Notes under the pieces: model-generated
Databases searched by the model: none
Told to the model about the DNA's origin: nothing
The model's input: only the letters and a program-made list of their open reading frames with translations
Made by a program: the position numbers and the translations under genes
Source: Vibrio nigripulchritudo ATCC 27043
Lineage (GTDB): Bacteria > Pseudomonadota > Gammaproteobacteria > Enterobacterales > Vibrionaceae
Direction of reading: 5' to 3'
Length of the DNA: 64,000 nucleotides
NCBI RefSeq assembly: GCF_000222685.1
Contig: NZ_AFWJ01000002.1
Coordinates: forward strand, 1 to 64,000
Part shown: positions 63,691 to 64,000 of the stretch, in pieces
Position numbering within the stretch: the first letter of the stretch is position 1
How the letters are laid out: each line of letters begins with the position of its first letter

Positions 63691-63709
63691 CTAGGTCAAC
63701 AGACCCTAA
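63691..63709. repeat. CTAGGTCAACAGACCCTAA repeat, copy 2
   Basis: Identical to 2939-2957, again directly after the stop codon of an unrelated gene. Confidence 0.7.
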
Positions 63710-63740
63710 TTGCGCTTTAGGATAAGCACACTTTGTTCAG

Positions 63741-63771
63741 TTAACCCCGAATCTGATAGTATCGGGGTTAA
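63741..63771 (+). terminator. Stem-loop between the VOC gene and the last small ORF
   Basis: TTAACCCCGA (63741-63750) and TCGGGGTTAA (63762-63771), a 10-bp stem with an 11-base loop, then ATTT. Confidence 0.7.
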
Positions 63772-63798
63772 ATTTATGAAATTCAAAGTGGTTTATAT

Positions 63799-63945
63799 AT
63801 GAAAACAAAGCTGTTTCTGCTGGTTGCCGGAGTTTTAGCAACGGTTGCTAACCTAGAAGATGAACGCTATTGGGCTGCTGTAATGATATTCGCAACCATC
63901 GCGTACTACGTTATGAAGCATTTTCGCAGCAGAGAAGCGGATTAA
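63799..63945 (+). CDS. Small membrane protein (48 aa)
   Basis: A 48-codon frame with a Lys-rich start (M-K-T-K) and two hydrophobic stretches (L-F-L-L-V-A-G-V-L-A-T-V and W-A-A-V-M-I-F-A-T-I-A-Y-Y-V), ending in a charged tail. The ribosome site is weak. It resembles known small inner-membrane proteins. Its end overlaps a possible minus-strand gene by four bases. Confidence 0.5.
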   Translation: MKTKLFLLVAGVLATVANLEDERYWAAVMIFATIAYYVMKHFRSREAD

Positions 63946-63998
63946 TACCCTTCATCAAACAATTGAGCTCGAATATCCTGTCTTGTCGCGAGCTGAGT
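63942..63998 (-). CDS. Possible 3' end of a gene running out of the window
   Basis: Read on the minus strand, the last 18 codons give T-Q-L-A-T-R-Q-D-I-R-A-Q-L-F-D-E-G-Y and a TAA stop. It looks like the end of a helical protein, but the fragment is too short to be sure. Confidence 0.3.
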   Translation of the reverse strand, partial: TQLATRQDIRAQLFDEGY

Positions 63999-64000
63999 AG

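Overview
The window looks like a chromosomal segment of a marine gammaproteobacterium, most likely a Vibrio or close relative. I base this on the overall gene repertoire, the moderate GC content with AT-rich intergenic regions, the intergenic TTTATACCCAA/TTGGGTATAAA repeat typical of vibrios, the LimA/LimB-type lipase and foldase pair, and the SigZ, ACR3 and VC0807-type proteins. The genus is inferred from protein character, not from a marker gene. I saw no rRNA, tRNA, CRISPR array, phage or intact insertion sequence.

Layout. 0-9.6 kb: a lipoprotein, a LysE exporter, two acetyltransferases, then a minus-strand operon xdhA-xdhB-xdhC-guaD plus an acetyltransferase, which converts guanine and xanthine to urate. 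9.8-18 kb: small secreted and envelope proteins, an astacin protease, a LysR gene divergent from a SnoaL-like protein, an orphan TfoX C-terminal domain and a murein endopeptidase-like protein. 18.3-24 kb: a five-gene MacAB/TolC-like export operon with two different permeases. 24-39 kb: mixed accessory genes, including a broken acetyltransferase-like gene carrying a heptamer repeat, a MocR regulator divergent from an EamA exporter, a patatin lipoprotein, a LysR regulator, VOC and EEP proteins, and small membrane proteins. 39.4-47.6 kb: the second purine block: GntR regulator, malate synthase, RutR-like TetR regulator, uraH, then puuE-uraD-alc-allA-puuD. 47.7-49.5 kb: a dCMP deaminase and a YjiH-type transporter. 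49.8-54.7 kb: two TetR-controlled modules (an old yellow enzyme and an MBL-fold hydrolase). 55-58.5 kb: a DUF1289 protein, a PAS-GGDEF cyclase, a lipase and its foldase. 58.8-61.9 kb: ACR3 arsenite exporter, a small secreted protein, SigZ-like sigma factor and a GST with a cysteine-rich tail. 62-64 kb: two candidate small membrane proteins, a racemase and a VOC protein.

How the genes work together. The two purine blocks, about 30 kb apart, encode a complete route: guanine to xanthine (GuaD), to urate (XdhABC), to 5-hydroxyisourate (PuuD with a fused cytochrome c), to OHCU (UraH), to allantoin (UraD), to allantoate (PuuE), to ureidoglycolate plus urea (Alc), to glyoxylate plus urea (AllA), and to malate (malate synthase). 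The sequence suggests two-regulator wiring. Two RutR-like boxes (TTGACC-N4-GGTCA) lie in front of xdhA, while the only RutR-like gene lies beside uraH. A TTGTATACAA palindrome lies in front of aceB and puuE, with a variant in front of uraH and partial sites in front of the adjacent GntR gene.

The least explained material is the SigZ/GST/ACR3 cluster with cysteine-rich tails and a tandem repeat in front of sigZ, the repeat-containing broken gene near 25.9 kb, a roughly 80-nt structured inverted repeat near 10.5 kb, and three candidate small membrane proteins.
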